This document shows positions 27,062 through 36,572 of a stretch of DNA of 64,000 bases, one piece after another. The stretch's first letter is position 1. Every line of letters starts with the position of its first letter. Location: NCBI GenBank assembly GCA_965198675.1, contig OZ240666.1:1302001-1366000 (forward strand), in the 5' to 3' direction. This DNA is from Prochloron sp965198675. GTDB taxonomy: Bacteria > Cyanobacteriota > Cyanobacteriia > Cyanobacteriales > Prochloraceae. The notes under the pieces were generated by a model. That model made no database searches, had not been told where the DNA came from, and was given only the letters and a program-made list of their open reading frames with translations. The translations under genes were made by a program, and so were the position numbers.

Positions 27062-27963
27062 GAACCCATTTGAGATCTTTTTAAGTAGTGGCTAGCCTTT
27101 TAAGCATCAGTCGGACAAAACATAGACTAATCTTGGTATTAGCCTGCTCAAGAGTCCTTTCAAAGTTTTTGACCAAACTCTTGCATCTTTCCATCCACGA
27201 ATTAGTTCTTTCAATCACCCACCGCGCTTTTACTGGCACAAAACCGGTTTTTCCTTCCTTTTTCTTTTGAGCTTTTGATGGTTTACGGGAGACCTTAAAT
27301 CTAATCTTAGTCATAATCGCCGGATAAATTTTATGTAATTCCTGGGTCAGTTTTTCTGGGTGATATCCATGGTCAAGCAAAATGGTAATCTTGGGGATGT
27401 TGACTGGTTTAGACTTGAAATAATCTATGTTTTTCGATAACATTTCAATCAAACCCACATCGTCAGATACCGATGCTTTGGTGCAATGACTAAAAAAAGG
27501 AAAGCCCAAAGTATCTACTGCTAAATGTCTTTTAAGACCATTGGTAGACTTGTAAAAACAAAACCCTTTCGACTTTACACTGGCGTTACAGGTATTTTTT
27601 ACCGCTTGGGAGTCAATGATGATTAGGGTTGTCCATTGCCCTTTTTTTTTAACTTGCTGACGGACTCTACTATGCAAGATATCTCTGATTGCTTCGATTA
27701 CCCCAAGCGATCGCCACTGTTTGTAGTACCAAAATACTGTGGAATAGGGGGGCAAGTCTTTGGGTAAGTCACACCAATTACAACCATTCTTTAATTGGTA
27801 CAAGATACCATCTAAAATCTGCCTTTTACTCCATTTTGGTGGTCTTGTCTGTTTCTTTTTGGGCAACAGAGGTTCTATTATTTTCCACTCCCCGTCTGTC
27901 AAACTACTTGAGTACGGCATTTTTTCCCTATTTTACTCCACAACAGAGATCTCAAATGGGTTC
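27062..27963 (-). mobile_element. IS5-family insertion sequence, copy 1
   Basis: 902 bp with inverted ends starting GAACCCATTTGAGATCT and ending in the exact complement. It is flanked on both sides by TATA, which may be a 4-bp target duplication. Two further copies (42670-43571, 51629-52530) are nearly identical with the same flanks. This copy lies between the MOSC gene and the next small gene and interrupts no obvious reading frame. Confidence 0.9.
27081..27920 (-). CDS. IS5-family transposase, copy 1
   Basis: 279 residues with an intact single frame. The DDE catalytic residues are visible: Asp in IIDSQAVKNT near residue 98, Asp in ILLDHGYHPEK near residue 180 and Glu in RWVIERTNSWMERC near residue 240. 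The N-terminal SSLTDGEWKIIEPLLP is typical of IS5-type transposases of the single-ORF kind. It differs from copies 2 and 3 by only a few residues (for example VSRKPSK here, VFRKPSK in copy 2), so the element has moved recently and may be active. Confidence 0.93.
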   Translation of the reverse strand: MPYSSSLTDGEWKIIEPLLPKKKQTRPPKWSKRQILDGILYQLKNGCNWCDLPKDLPPYSTVFWYYKQWRSLGVIEAIRDILHSRVRQQVKKKGQWTTLIIIDSQAVKNTCNASVKSKGFCFYKSTNGLKRHLAVDTLGFPFFSHCTKASVSDDVGLIEMLSKNIDYFKSKPVNIPKITILLDHGYHPEKLTQELHKIYPAIMTKIRFKVSRKPSKAQKKKEGKTGFVPVKARWVIERTNSWMERCKSLVKNFERTLEQANTKISLCFVRLMLKRLATT

Positions 27964-28043
27964 TATATGGTGGAGAAAGTGGGCGCAATAAGAATAACTT
28001 AGCTGGCTGATTCCCATATCGAAAGAAAAAGGATTGTCAATCT

Positions 28044-28298
28044 ATGGGAAAGAACCAAGATAAGAATAAAGATAGCTTTCTTTTTCCAAAAGGCAAATAT
28101 CGCGGCAAGTTTACACCGCAAAATCTCGTTTTTGACGCTAACCTTCAGGAGTTTGCCCAAAAAATCCTCATTATTTGCAGTTTGGAAACCAACGGCAAAA
28201 TCTCTCCTCTGAAAGCTTATCGGGAAATCAAAAGCCTTTGGCGTGAGTTAAAGCAGTCCAAGAAGGAACTGTTTGATATTCAAAATTTAGATGAGTGA
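28044..28298 (+). CDS. Small conserved cyanobacterial protein (DUF7219-like)
   Basis: 84 residues, soluble and mostly helical: FLFPKGKYRGKFTPQNLVFDANLQEFAQKI at the N-terminal side (20-residue core KGKYRGKFTPQNLVFDANLQ), then ISPLKAYREIKSLWRELKQS. I recall this as a small family found widely in cyanobacteria and known only as a domain of unknown function. The start is the ATG at 28044. The stop codon overlaps by three bases the 3' end of the tRNA gene on the opposite strand. No function can be given. Confidence 0.75.
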   Translation: MGKNQDKNKDSFLFPKGKYRGKFTPQNLVFDANLQEFAQKILIICSLETNGKISPLKAYREIKSLWRELKQSKKELFDIQNLDE

Positions 28299-28368
28299 GC
28301 GCGGAGGGATTTGAACCCCCGACACCCAGAACCGGAATCTGGTGCTCTATCCCCTGAGCTACGCGCCC
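28296..28368 (-). tRNA. tRNA-Arg (anticodon CCG)
   Basis: The minus strand folds as a complete cloverleaf: acceptor GGGCGCG pairing with CGCGCTC, D arm GCTC/GAGC, anticodon stem CCAGA/TCTGG enclosing loop TTCCGGT (anticodon CCG), T arm GGGGG/CCCTC with TTCAAAT, and discriminator A. CCA is not encoded. It reads the rare arginine codon CGG. The gene lies convergently against the small protein gene upstream. Confidence 0.95.
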
Positions 28369-28535
28369 TCAACTTTTTCTACTATAACATGGATTTTCCG
28401 GTTTGGTCAAGTTTTTTTTGGGGAATGTTTCGCGCCGAGGCACAGAGGCGCGGAAACTTCCAGTGGCACCGATAGTTCAGGTAGAAAAATTAGGGGGCAT
28501 GGGTTGAAAATGCTTCGGCGCGACAGTCCCCACCC

Positions 28536-28664
28536 GTAGGATGCGTTAGCTGTCGTAGGATGCGTTACTAGCCGTAAGTAGTAGCAACAATACAAACTTC
28601 GTTGGCGTAACGCATCGTACGTAGCAGCATCCTAAATTAAATGGATTAGCGTAACGCATCCTAC
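28536..28664. repeat. Compound R2 repeats (GTAGGATGCGTTAGC...)
   Basis: Two GTAGGATGCGTTA units followed by GGCGTAACGCATCGTAC and AGCGTAACGCATCCTAC, the complementary ends of the R2 family. It may be two overlapping insertions. The upstream part of the gap (28400-28530) holds an R7-type GCACAGAGGCGCGG stretch. Confidence 0.7.
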
Positions 28665-28669
28665 GCGAA

Positions 28670-29240
28670 GCAAATAGGGCACCCATCATGGTTGTCATTG
28701 ATGGATTCTCCTACTATAATAGAGCAATGCAAGTGCCAATATTCTCAGAAAAGTAAGCACCAAATTTGGGCGACTTAAGAATCCCACGGCGTAGAGTGGA
28801 CAAATATTCTTGCTTGCTGTGATATCAAGAGCAGGGAGACGCTTTGCCCACCTTACGGGATAGCCCACAAATATAAGATAATCTTTGTGTATTACTCGTC
28901 AGGAAATTATTCATGAAAAAACAACTAGCCGCCATTATAGCAATTAGTACCACCGCACTCCTCACTCCCGCTGCTCATGCTGTCACTGCTACTGTCTTAC
29001 TGCCAGAGGGTGTTAGTTCAAGTACATCTGATCTCTTTGATTCGGATGTATTTAACCTTATTGGTGGATCATATTTCTCATCATCTTACATCCCGGGAGA
29101 AAATAACTTCGAGACTTTTGTAGTCAATACTACTTACCGTACTTTCGGTGTAGATGCATGGGTAGGCTCTACGGTACAACCGGTAACCTTGACTTTTGAT
29201 TTGGGTGAAGTAGTTACCATAGAAGGATTTGCGCTTTGGA
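28670..29240 (+). repeat. Segmental duplication, copy A (with 34688-35258)
   Basis: About 240 bp upstream plus the first 320 bp of a PEP-CTERM-like gene match a second copy 6018 bp to the right, with only scattered differences in the coding part and near-identity in the upstream part. The promoter region of the two genes is therefore shared. Copy A then breaks off and joins a chlN fragment. Confidence 0.85.
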
Positions 29241-29245
29241 ATTAT
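28913..29245 (+). pseudogene. PEP-CTERM-like secreted protein, 3'-truncated
   Basis: It starts with a signal peptide, MKKQLAAIIAISTTALLTPA ending AHA, followed by TATVLLPEGVSSS, DVFNLIGGSYFSS and VTLTFDLGEVVTIEGFALWN, a discoidin-like beta-sandwich opening. The frame then runs into an unrelated fragment of chlN at about 29240 and stops at 29260. The duplicated gene at 34931 continues to a PFEF-type sorting tail, so this copy has lost its C-terminal half. In intact relatives such proteins are exported and processed at the cell surface. As written, the product would be a 115-residue secreted fragment. Confidence 0.75.
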
Positions 29246-29597
29246 TCCCTATCTGGATAAGCGCTATCAAAAGGCGGAGTTAGATTTGCTGGGGAAAACT
29301 TGTGAGGAAATGGGGGTTCGGACCCCTACCATTGTGGAGAAACCTGACAACTACAACCAAATTCAGCGCATATATGAACTAAAGCCGGATTTGGTGATTA
29401 CTGGTATGGCTCATGCTAACCCCTTGGAAGCTCGAGGTATCAATACCAAGTAGTCCGTAGAGTTTACTTTTGCTCAAATGCATGGCTTTACCAATGCCCG
29501 GGATATTCTGGAGTTGGTAACTCGTCCCTTGCGTCGCAACAACAATCTTAAAGATTTGGGCTGAGATAAGTTAGTTAAGGAAGAAGCTTTGGTTTGA
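29246..29597 (+). pseudogene. chlN: Fragment of chlN (light-independent protochlorophyllide reductase subunit N)
   Basis: The frame reads IPYLDKRYQKAELDLLGKTC, IVEKPDNYNQIQRIYELKPD, LVITGMAHANPLEARGINTK, then a TAG, then EFTFAQMHGFTNARDILELV, TRPLRRNN and LKDLG, a TGA, and DKLVKEEALV with the final stop. This is the C-terminal fifth of ChlN, which with ChlL and ChlB reduces protochlorophyllide in the dark. Both internal stops fall where ChlN has conserved tryptophans (NTKWS and LGWDKLV), consistent with TGG to TAG and TGG to TGA. The 5' part is missing and the fragment is fused to a truncated PEP-CTERM-like gene, so it is a dead duplicate. A functional chlN should exist elsewhere. Confidence 0.9.
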
Positions 29598-29693
29598 ACC
29601 CTCTCTCTGCGTCCTCTGCGTCTCTGTGGTTTAATCAAATTTTGGTGGGCAATGCCCACCCTACTTTTTAGATTATTTAGGCATAAATATTGA

Positions 29694-32600
29694 CTACCAT
29701 AATAACCCTGAGGAACCTTCCAGGGCAAGAAAAGAGATGGATTCGGTGGTGTGATTTAGGGGGGACTGCTCCTCGTGAACCCGCACCTCGAACCCAGTGC
29801 TGGTGATACTGCCCAGACGGAGGTTAGCGGTGTCTCCTTCGTAGTAGGAGCCTAGCTTGGCAATCACAGAAGGAAGAGAGTCGAAGGATTGGGAGAAGCT
29901 AACGGTGGAGGGGGTGTGAGTGTGGGCACGGCTAGTGGTGCCCTCTTCCAGGAGGGGGTCACGGAAAAAGGGGACCCTCTGCTTGATGGCAAGCCAGCCG
30001 ATAGTTTCCGTAGCATGACTACCACTATTACGGGCTTCTTCCTCCTGCATGGCTACCTGGAAGCTGCTAGAGGATTGCCCTTGGGTGCGGGTGGTGACCC
30101 AATCACTCTCATTAAAAGTTTGCACTTGGGAGAGCACTGTGGGGGTGCTGTCAAAGCCCGTCAGGTTGATGGTATCAAAGCCTTGGGAGGTAAGGCGATT
30201 GGAGCTGTGTGTGCCTGCTGATATGCAGGTACCATCGGCAAGGGTCCAGTTTCCCGCTTCCATGACTAAGTAGGAGACGGATTCGTTAACGTGCAAGTTG
30301 TCAAGGTAGTTAGGTTCCTGAAGGCGGAGCTGGAAGGTGTTGGAGCCAACGTTCTGAAGGCGAGAGACCACAGGATCTGAACTGTTAAAGGTGGGATCGC
30401 CAACGATTATTACAGGGTTGGTGTAGGACTCATTAAGGGTGATAGTTTGCCATAGATGATTCAGGTTGTTGAGGGTTCCGTACTCGCCGATAACATCGGT
30501 GAGGTTTACTTTAATAGTAGCATCATTGGTTTCTGAACCGTCACTTGCCTGGGCTGTTATAGAGAGGGTGGGGTTGGTTTCGTAGTTTAGGTCCTCCTGG
30601 TCGTTCACTAGGAGTCGGTTGCCTTGGAGCAGGAAGGCAGGTGTGCCGTTGTTATTGGGGTCTGAGTTGTTGGTAATACTGTAGGTGAGGGTAGCTCCCT
30701 CAGGATCTATGGCACTGAGGGTGCCGATGAGGGTATTGTTAGTACTGTTTTCCAGCAGGGTAAAGGTTTGGTTGTTGAAGGTGGGAGCTTCATTCACATC
30801 TGTAACAGTAACACTGATAAGTTGTACAGCTGTTAGTTTACCATTATCGATGACTTCCACCTGCACTTGATAAGTGTTGGTGTTTGCTGCACTGGCTAGG
30901 TTTTCAAAATCAGGAGCTGTTTTGAAACTCAGGTTACCAGTATGGGGGTTAATCTGGAATGAATCGGCGTCTGCTCCACCAATAATAGAGAAGGTGAGGC
31001 TATCTCCCTCGGGGTCGGTTGCTTGTACTGTGAGAACTTCTCTGGTGTTCTCTGGTACGTCAACAGTGTTGGGGGAGGTGATGATGGGAGCTTCATTGAC
31101 ATCGGTGAGGTTTACTGTAATAGTAACATCATTGGTTCCAATAGTAGCATCATCGGTTCCTGACCCGTCACTTGCCTGGGCTGTTATAGAGAGGGTGGGG
31201 TTGGTTTCGTAGTTTAGGTCCTCCTGGTCGTTCACTAGGAGTTGGTCGTCTTGGAGCAGGAAGGCAGGTGTGCCGTTGTTATTGGGGTCTGGGTTGTTGG
31301 TAATACTGTAGGTGAGGGTAGCTTCCTCAGGATCTGTGGCAACCAGGGTGCCGATTACGGTTCCTTCAGTGCTGTTTTCCGGCAGGGTGAAGATTTCGTC
31401 CTTGAAGGTGGGAACTTCATTCACATTTTCAACAGTAACACTGATAACTTGTAAAACCCCCATATCTTGTAAATTGTAGGGGCTATTATCGGTAACTTCT
31501 ACCAGCACTTGATAAGTGTTGGTTTTTGCTTCACTGGCTGGGTTTTCAAAATTAGGAGCTGTTTTGAAACTCAGGTTACCAGTATTGGGGTCAATCCGGA
31601 ATGAATCGGCGTCTGCTATCTCAATAATAGAGAAGGTGAGGCTATCTCCCTCGGGATCGGTTGCTTGTACTGTGAGAACTTTTTTGGTGTTCTCTGGTAC
31701 GTCAACAGTGTCGGAGGAGGTGATGATGGGCCTTTCATTGACATCGGTGAGGTTTACTGTAATAGTAGCATCATTGGTTCCTGACCCGTCACTTGCCTGG
31801 ACTGTTATAGAGAGGGTGGGGTTGGTTTCGTAGTTTAGGTCCTCCTGGTCGTTCACTAGGAGTTGGTTGCCTTGGAGCAGGAAGGCAGGTGTGCCGTTGT
31901 TATTGGGGTCTGAGTTGTTGGTAATACTGTAGGTGAGGTTATCTCCTTCTGGGTCTGTGGCAACCAGGGTGCCGATGAGAGTATTGTTAGTGCTGTTTTC
32001 CGCAAGGGTGAAGGTTTGGTTATTGAAGGTGGGAGCATTATTGAAAGAATCATCTGTATAGGGAGTGGCAAAACCTACTACACCAGAAGAGAGCTGGGTG
32101 GCTACGGAGCGGCTGTCACCACCCCGGTCGCTGTGACCCCAGGTTACAACTGAGCCATCGGCTTTCAGGGCTGCAAAGGCTCCCCATGTGGAGAATATCT
32201 GGGTAACTTGTGAGAGCTGGCTGGCTACGGTGCTGCTTTTTCCACCCCGGTCGCTGTCACCCCAAGTAACAACAGAGCCATCGGCTTTCAGGGCTGCAAA
32301 GGCTCCCCCGGTGGAGAATATTTGGGTAACTTGTGAGAGCTTGTCAGCTACGGTGCTGCTGTCACCACCGTGGTCCCTGTGACCCCAGGTAACAACAGAG
32401 CCATCGGCTTTCAGAGCTGCAAAGGCAGGCCCGGTGGAGAATATTTGGGTAACTTGTGAGAGCTTGTCAGCTACGGAGCTGCTATCACCACCCCAGTCGC
32501 TGTCACCCCAGGTTACAACTGAGCCATCGGCTTTCAGAGCTGCAAAGGCATACCGGGTGGAGAATATCTGGGTAACTTGTGAGAGCTGGCTGGCTACGGT

Positions 32601-33713
32601 GCTGCTGTCACCACCGTAGTCGCTGTCACCCCAGGCAACAACTGAGCCATCGGCTTTCAGGGCTGCAAAAGCTCTAAATGTGGAGAATATCTGGGTAACT
32701 TGTGAGAGCTTGTCAGCTACGGTGTTGCTGTTACCACCGGAGGAGCTGTCACCCCAGGTAACAACAGAGCCATCGGCTTTCAGGGCTGCAAAGGCAGTCC
32801 CGGTGGAGAATATTTGGGTAACTTGTGAGAGCTTGTCAGCTACGGTGCTGCTGTCACCACCCCAGTCGCTGTCACCCCAGGCAACAACTGAGCCATCGGC
32901 TTTCAGGGCCGCAAAGGCTCTAAATGTGGAGAATATCTGGGCAACTTGTGAGAGCTGGCTGGCTACGGTGCTGCTGTCACCACCGTAGTCGCTGTCACCC
33001 CAGGCAACAACTGAGCCATCGGCTTTCAGGGCTGCAAAGGCTCTAAATGTGGAGAATATCTGGGTAACTTGTGAGAGCTTGTCAGCTACGGTGCTGCTGT
33101 CACCACCGTAGTCGCTGTGACCCCAAGTAACAACAGAGCCATCGGCTTTCAGGGCTGCAAAAGCACTCCCTGTGGAGAATATCTGGGTAACTTGTGAGAG
33201 CTGGCTTGCGACGGAGCTGCTGTCACCACCGGAGGAGCTTTCACCCCAGGTTACAACAGAGCCATCTTTCTTCAGGGCCGCAAAGGCATGGTAATTTCTG
33301 AGCTCACCGCCACTTTGGCCCCGATAGGAACGACGGTTAGGAACAGCTGTTACTCCCTCAGCCTGGATAATCACTTCAGCCCGATCTGAACCGGGAGTAA
33401 TACTGTAACCGTTGCCCGGTTGGAGGATGGCCACAATGTTATCATAGGGGTCTACCACGTTGTCTGCTAGAGTGGGGAGACTGAGGGTAGCTGTGGCGCT
33501 GCCAGCAGCAAAGGTGACGGGGAGGGTATTGTTCGCCCCCGGATTAGCTGAAGCAGTGTAGTCGGACCTGGCCTTAGCTGTGCCCTGGAGCAATAAGTTT
33601 ACTGTTAGCTCAGAACTCAGGTTCCCGGTGCGGGTTCAGGTAAAAATAGTAGGAGCCAGGTCATCTTCCCTGCCTGACTGGGTTTTGGTGATGTGAACAT
33701 AAGGAGTAGACAT
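29694..33713 (-). CDS. Giant surface protein: Calx-beta, RCC1-like repeats, cadherin repeats, C-terminal beta repeats (one in-frame TGA near the start)
   Basis: The frame is open from 33593 to 29694 (1299 codons). Homology extends upstream to an ATG at 33713, with one in-frame TGA at 33636-33638 (TIFT-stop-TRTGNLSSELTVNLLLQGTA, where TRTG..ELTVN is a Calx-beta motif). Domain order by residue: Calx-beta (1-80), ten RCC1-like repeats of exactly 41 residues (103-512; AFAALKADGSVVTWG), about five cadherin-type repeats (FTLAENSTNNTLIGTL, YSITNNSDPNNNGTPAFLL, from 530 to 1040), then beta repeats of about 80 residues (SYLVMEAGNW, IGWLAIKQ, ISFLALEG). It is probably a secreted or surface adhesion protein that binds Ca2+, although no signal peptide is visible, which is common in cyanobacterial proteins exported by type I secretion. 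Confidence 0.8.
32058..33287 (-). repeat. Ten tandem 123-bp coding repeats (RCC1-like)
   Basis: Ten in-register units of 123 bp encode 41 residues each, of the form AFAALKADGSVVTWGDSDYG followed by GDSSTVADKLSQVTQIFST and two variable residues. Units differ mainly at the two or three residues after WG and at the junction. High nucleotide identity between units points to recent expansion or homogenisation. Confidence 0.92.
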
Positions 33714-33871
33714 GTCTTCGTACCTCATAAAATAGTTACTGGTTATCTTGGGTTAGGTAGGGTCTTATGACCAGCTATCAAAATCTTCCACCTATTCCAC
33801 AATATCACCTCTAGTTCTCTCTGGGGTGAATCTTAATATTTTTTAACATATTGGCCTCGGGAGCTTCTTCT

Positions 33872-34092
33872 AACCAGTTACCTCGTACCATGACAGTGAC
33901 CAGTTACCTCGTACCATGACAGTGACCAGTGACCAGTTAGCAGTTAGCAGTTAGCAGTTAGCAGTTAGCAGTGACCAGTTAGCAGTGACCAGTGACCAGT
34001 TAGCAGTTAGCAGTTAGCAGTTAGCAGTTAGCAGTGACCAGTGACCAGTGACCAGTTAGCAGTTAGCAGTTAGCAGTTAGCAGTGACCAGTT
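33872..34092. repeat. Short tandem repeat array (AGTTAGC / AGTGACC)
   Basis: About 220 bp made of 7-bp units AGTTAGC and AGTGACC in irregular order, led by two CTCGTACCATGACAGT motifs. It sits between the giant protein gene and a gene fragment. A similar array lies at 44225-44604. It is not a CRISPR array, as there are no unique spacers. Confidence 0.85.
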
Positions 34093-34109
34093 TACTCGTT
34101 TAGTATAGC

Positions 34110-34418
34110 TATAGGACATCATCAAGGCAATTCAGGACTGTGCAGATGCCCCACTGGACGACCAAGTGGAGACACGGTTTCCGCATTGATAGGGGTTCCG
34201 GGAGGGTTTATCTTTCGGCTATCTTTAAATGCTATGGTAAAGATTGGCAGCAAAGTTACACCGTAGAAGATAAATTTACTGGTAATAAGAGTCAACGAGC
34301 AGTGTTGCATTTCTTCAGCAAATACCTAACCCCATCAGATCGGCAGTATCTGGAACAGAGTCGCTCTAAAATTAGCTATCTAACCTATGCTTCCACTGCT
34401 ATAACTATTAATCACTAA
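34110..34418 (+). pseudogene. C-terminal fragment resembling a DUF547 protein
   Basis: The frame reading GRVYLSAIFKCYGKDWQQSY, RAVLHFFSKYLTPSDRQYLE and KISYLTYASTAITINH resembles the C-terminal end of DUF547 proteins (xLSxIFxWYGxDF ... YLPxxxxxxL ... KIxYLxYDWxxN). The upstream bases read AIQDCADAPLDD in another frame, so there is a frameshift near 34180-34190 and most of the gene is missing. The identification is by eye and moderate. The bases after it (34430-34680) hold two CAAGGTACGTGGTAACTG units and an R7-type repeat, nothing else. Confidence 0.45.
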
Positions 34419-34930
34419 CTGGTAACTGTCAAGGTACGTGGTAACTGTCAAGGTACGTGGTAACTGCTATAGGTTGAATCCCCAAATGGTTTTTTTTGTT
34501 TCACGCAGCGGTACGATGCGTTCTTCTGGAATCTGATTCCAGCTTATTGCGCACCAAGCCTGCCAGGGGCACAGAGGTACGGAGAGATTTTTGGATGGTG
34601 TTGTATAATGGGGCGATCGATTAGAGTCGAGGGAGGTGGTAACATCTCCCTCGATTCTAATGCTTCGGCGCGGCAGAACTAATAAAGGCAAATAGGGCAC
34701 CCATCATGGTTGTCATTGATGGATTCTCCTACTATAATAGAGCAATGCAAGTGCCAATATTCTCAGAAAAGTAAGCACCAAATTTGGGCGACTTAAGAAT
34801 CCCACGGCGTAGAGTGGACAAATATTCTTGCTTGCTGTGATATCAAGAGCAGGGAGACGCTTTGCCCACCTTACGGGATAGCCCACAAATATAAGATAAT
34901 CTTTGTGTATTACTCGTCAGGAAATTATTC

Positions 34931-35626
34931 ATGAAAAAACAACTAGCCGCCATGATAGCGATTGGTGCCGCCGCACTCCTCACTCCCGCTGCTCATGCTG
35001 TCACTGCTACTGTCTTACTGCCAGAGGATGTTAGTTCAAGTACATCTGATCTCTCTGATTCGGATGTATTTAACCTTATTGGTGGATCATATTTTTCATC
35101 ACCTTACACCCCGGAAAAAAATAACTTTAATACTTTTGTAGCCAGTACTAAGTACAGTACTTAGGGTGTAGATCAATGGATAGGCTCTAGGAACTCACAG
35201 GTAGTCTTGATTTTTGATTTTGGTGAAGTAGTTACCATAGAAGGATTTGCGCTTTGGAATGATTATACAAATGCCGCCATAGATTTGTTCGCTTTATAGG
35301 GCGATTTTCGTAACAATGGTATGTATGATGGAAGAGATCCAGGCGACCTCCTAGTTTTTAATTATGCCGATCAAGAACAATTAGACGACTCAGAACGAGT
35401 TTCAGGTCAGGCATTTACTTTCACACCCTATTCAACTCGATACGTTTTCCTAGAGATTCGGTCTACGTGGGGCAACACGAGTTTTGTAAGCGCAGCGCAA
35501 GTAGCTTTTGCACAATCAGCAACTCCGGTACCTTTTGAGTTTGGTCCCATACCAGGAATTATTGGTATAGTAGCAGTAAGAGGTATTAACTACTTTCGGA
35601 ATAAAAAAGGGGTAAAAGACAAGTAA
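34931..35626 (+). pseudogene. PEP-CTERM-like secreted protein with two in-frame TAG codons
   Basis: A full-length copy (232 codons) of the family at 28913, in one frame throughout but with TAG at 35162-35164 and 35297-35299. The signal peptide MKKQLAAMIAIGAAALLTPA is followed by a discoidin-like domain with FDFGEVVTIEGFALWN and FTPYSTRYVFLEIRST. The C-terminus has PVPFEFGPIPGIIGIVAVRG and a basic end (YFRNKK), which is the PFEF type of exosortase sorting signal seen in cyanobacteria. Apart from the two stops there is no frameshift, so the decay is recent. It lies next to a 240-bp duplicated upstream region. Confidence 0.8.
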
Positions 35627-35668
35627 TATGTAGATATGTAGGGTGGGCATTGCCCACCCTAGGAGACT

Positions 35669-35929
35669 TTAAGGATTAGCTGAAAACACAAAACGTCCGA
35701 CGGCTACTAAAAACCCTCCCACTGCTGTAATGAGAATGCCAATCAATGTCCAAATTTGTGCTTGTTGTGAACGTTTGATGTCTTTGATATCTTCCGTTGC
35801 TCCTTCAAGTTTGGTTTCCACCTTGGTTAACCTCAAATTGATATCTGTGACGTCTTTCTGTAAAGTGTCCAGTTTATGATTAATTTCTCCGAGGACTTCT
35901 TTTAAATCTGATTCTATTTGAATAGTCAT
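35669..35929 (-). CDS. Small coiled-coil membrane protein, copy 1
   Basis: 86 residues. An N-terminal coiled coil (DLKEVLGEINHKLDTLQKDV, then NLRLTKVETKLEGATEDIKD) is followed by a single membrane helix (TLIGILITAVGGFLVAVGRF). The layout resembles small holin-associated or XhlA-like proteins, but I do not assign a function. A close paralogue lies at 47180-47419 and lacks seven residues of the coil (HKLDTLQ). R8 palindromes flank the 3' side. Probably cytoplasmic membrane, with the coil inside. Confidence 0.75.
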   Translation of the reverse strand: MTIQIESDLKEVLGEINHKLDTLQKDVTDINLRLTKVETKLEGATEDIKDIKRSQQAQIWTLIGILITAVGGFLVAVGRFVFSANP

Positions 35930-35966
35930 TTGATTATACGACCTAGGGTTGAGTTTCCAAAGTAGA

Positions 35967-36533
35967 TTACCAAATTGGTTGCAAATTCAGGAGAAAACCT
36001 GGTAGGATGGGAGCGCCACTCACAGTAGTAGGATTATCTAAACATTTTACTTCCATGGATGGACGATAAATATAAACTTGGCGATTTTTGCGGTCAATTA
36101 ACCAGCCTAAAGAGGCACCATTCTGGATGTATTCTTGCAGTTTATCTTTTAGGGTGGGGAGACTATCGCTCGAGGAGCGCAACTCTACGACAAAATCAGG
36201 ACAAAGGGGAGCAAATTTAACCCGCACGGACCCGGGAATGGCGTTCTACCTTTTTAGCTTAATCCAAGCTGCATTAGGTGCTCTAGTTGCTCCGTTGGGA
36301 AGGGTAAAGCCTGCTGAGGAGTCAAAGGCGATTCCTGTACCATCTTTATCTGTCCAATTAGCCAGTTGCTGCACTAATTTCAAGTTCCGATTCCCCGTTT
36401 CCGAACCTGCTGGGGACATAATCATCAATTCTCCTGTAGCGGTACGTTCCATGGGATAATCTGGGTTGAGTTGACAGAGGTGGAAAAACTGGTCGTTTGT
36501 CATTTCCAGCTCTGGGGGGATTTGTAAAATCAT
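35967..36533 (-). pseudogene. Uma2 family endonuclease-like protein with an in-frame TAG
   Basis: One frame from 36533 to 35967 (189 codons) with a TAG at 36246-36248. Reading: FHLCQLNPDYPMERTATGEL, IMSPAGSETGNRNLKLVQQL, FDSSAGFTLPNGATRAPNAA, WIKLKR, stop, NAIPGSVRVKFAPLCPDFVV, ELRSSSDSLPTLKDKLQEYI, LGWLIDRKNRQVYIYRP. In Uma2 proteins the stop position is a conserved Trp (RWxAL), so TGG to TAG is likely. The PD-(D/E)XK residues (CPDFVVELRS) are otherwise kept. A truncated 95-residue product lacking the catalytic part is what the sequence encodes now. Confidence 0.85.
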
Positions 36534-36572
36534 GGGTTGTGTTTCACGCAGAGGCGCAGAGGCGCGGAGGGG

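Noticed and set aside
29889..32988. Several plus-strand reading frames of 60-112 codons
   Set aside because: They are antisense shadows of the giant repeat protein and follow its repeat period.
32058..33287. Regular 123-bp repeats that could look like a CRISPR array
   Set aside because: They are in-frame coding repeats of a long protein on the minus strand, without spacers.
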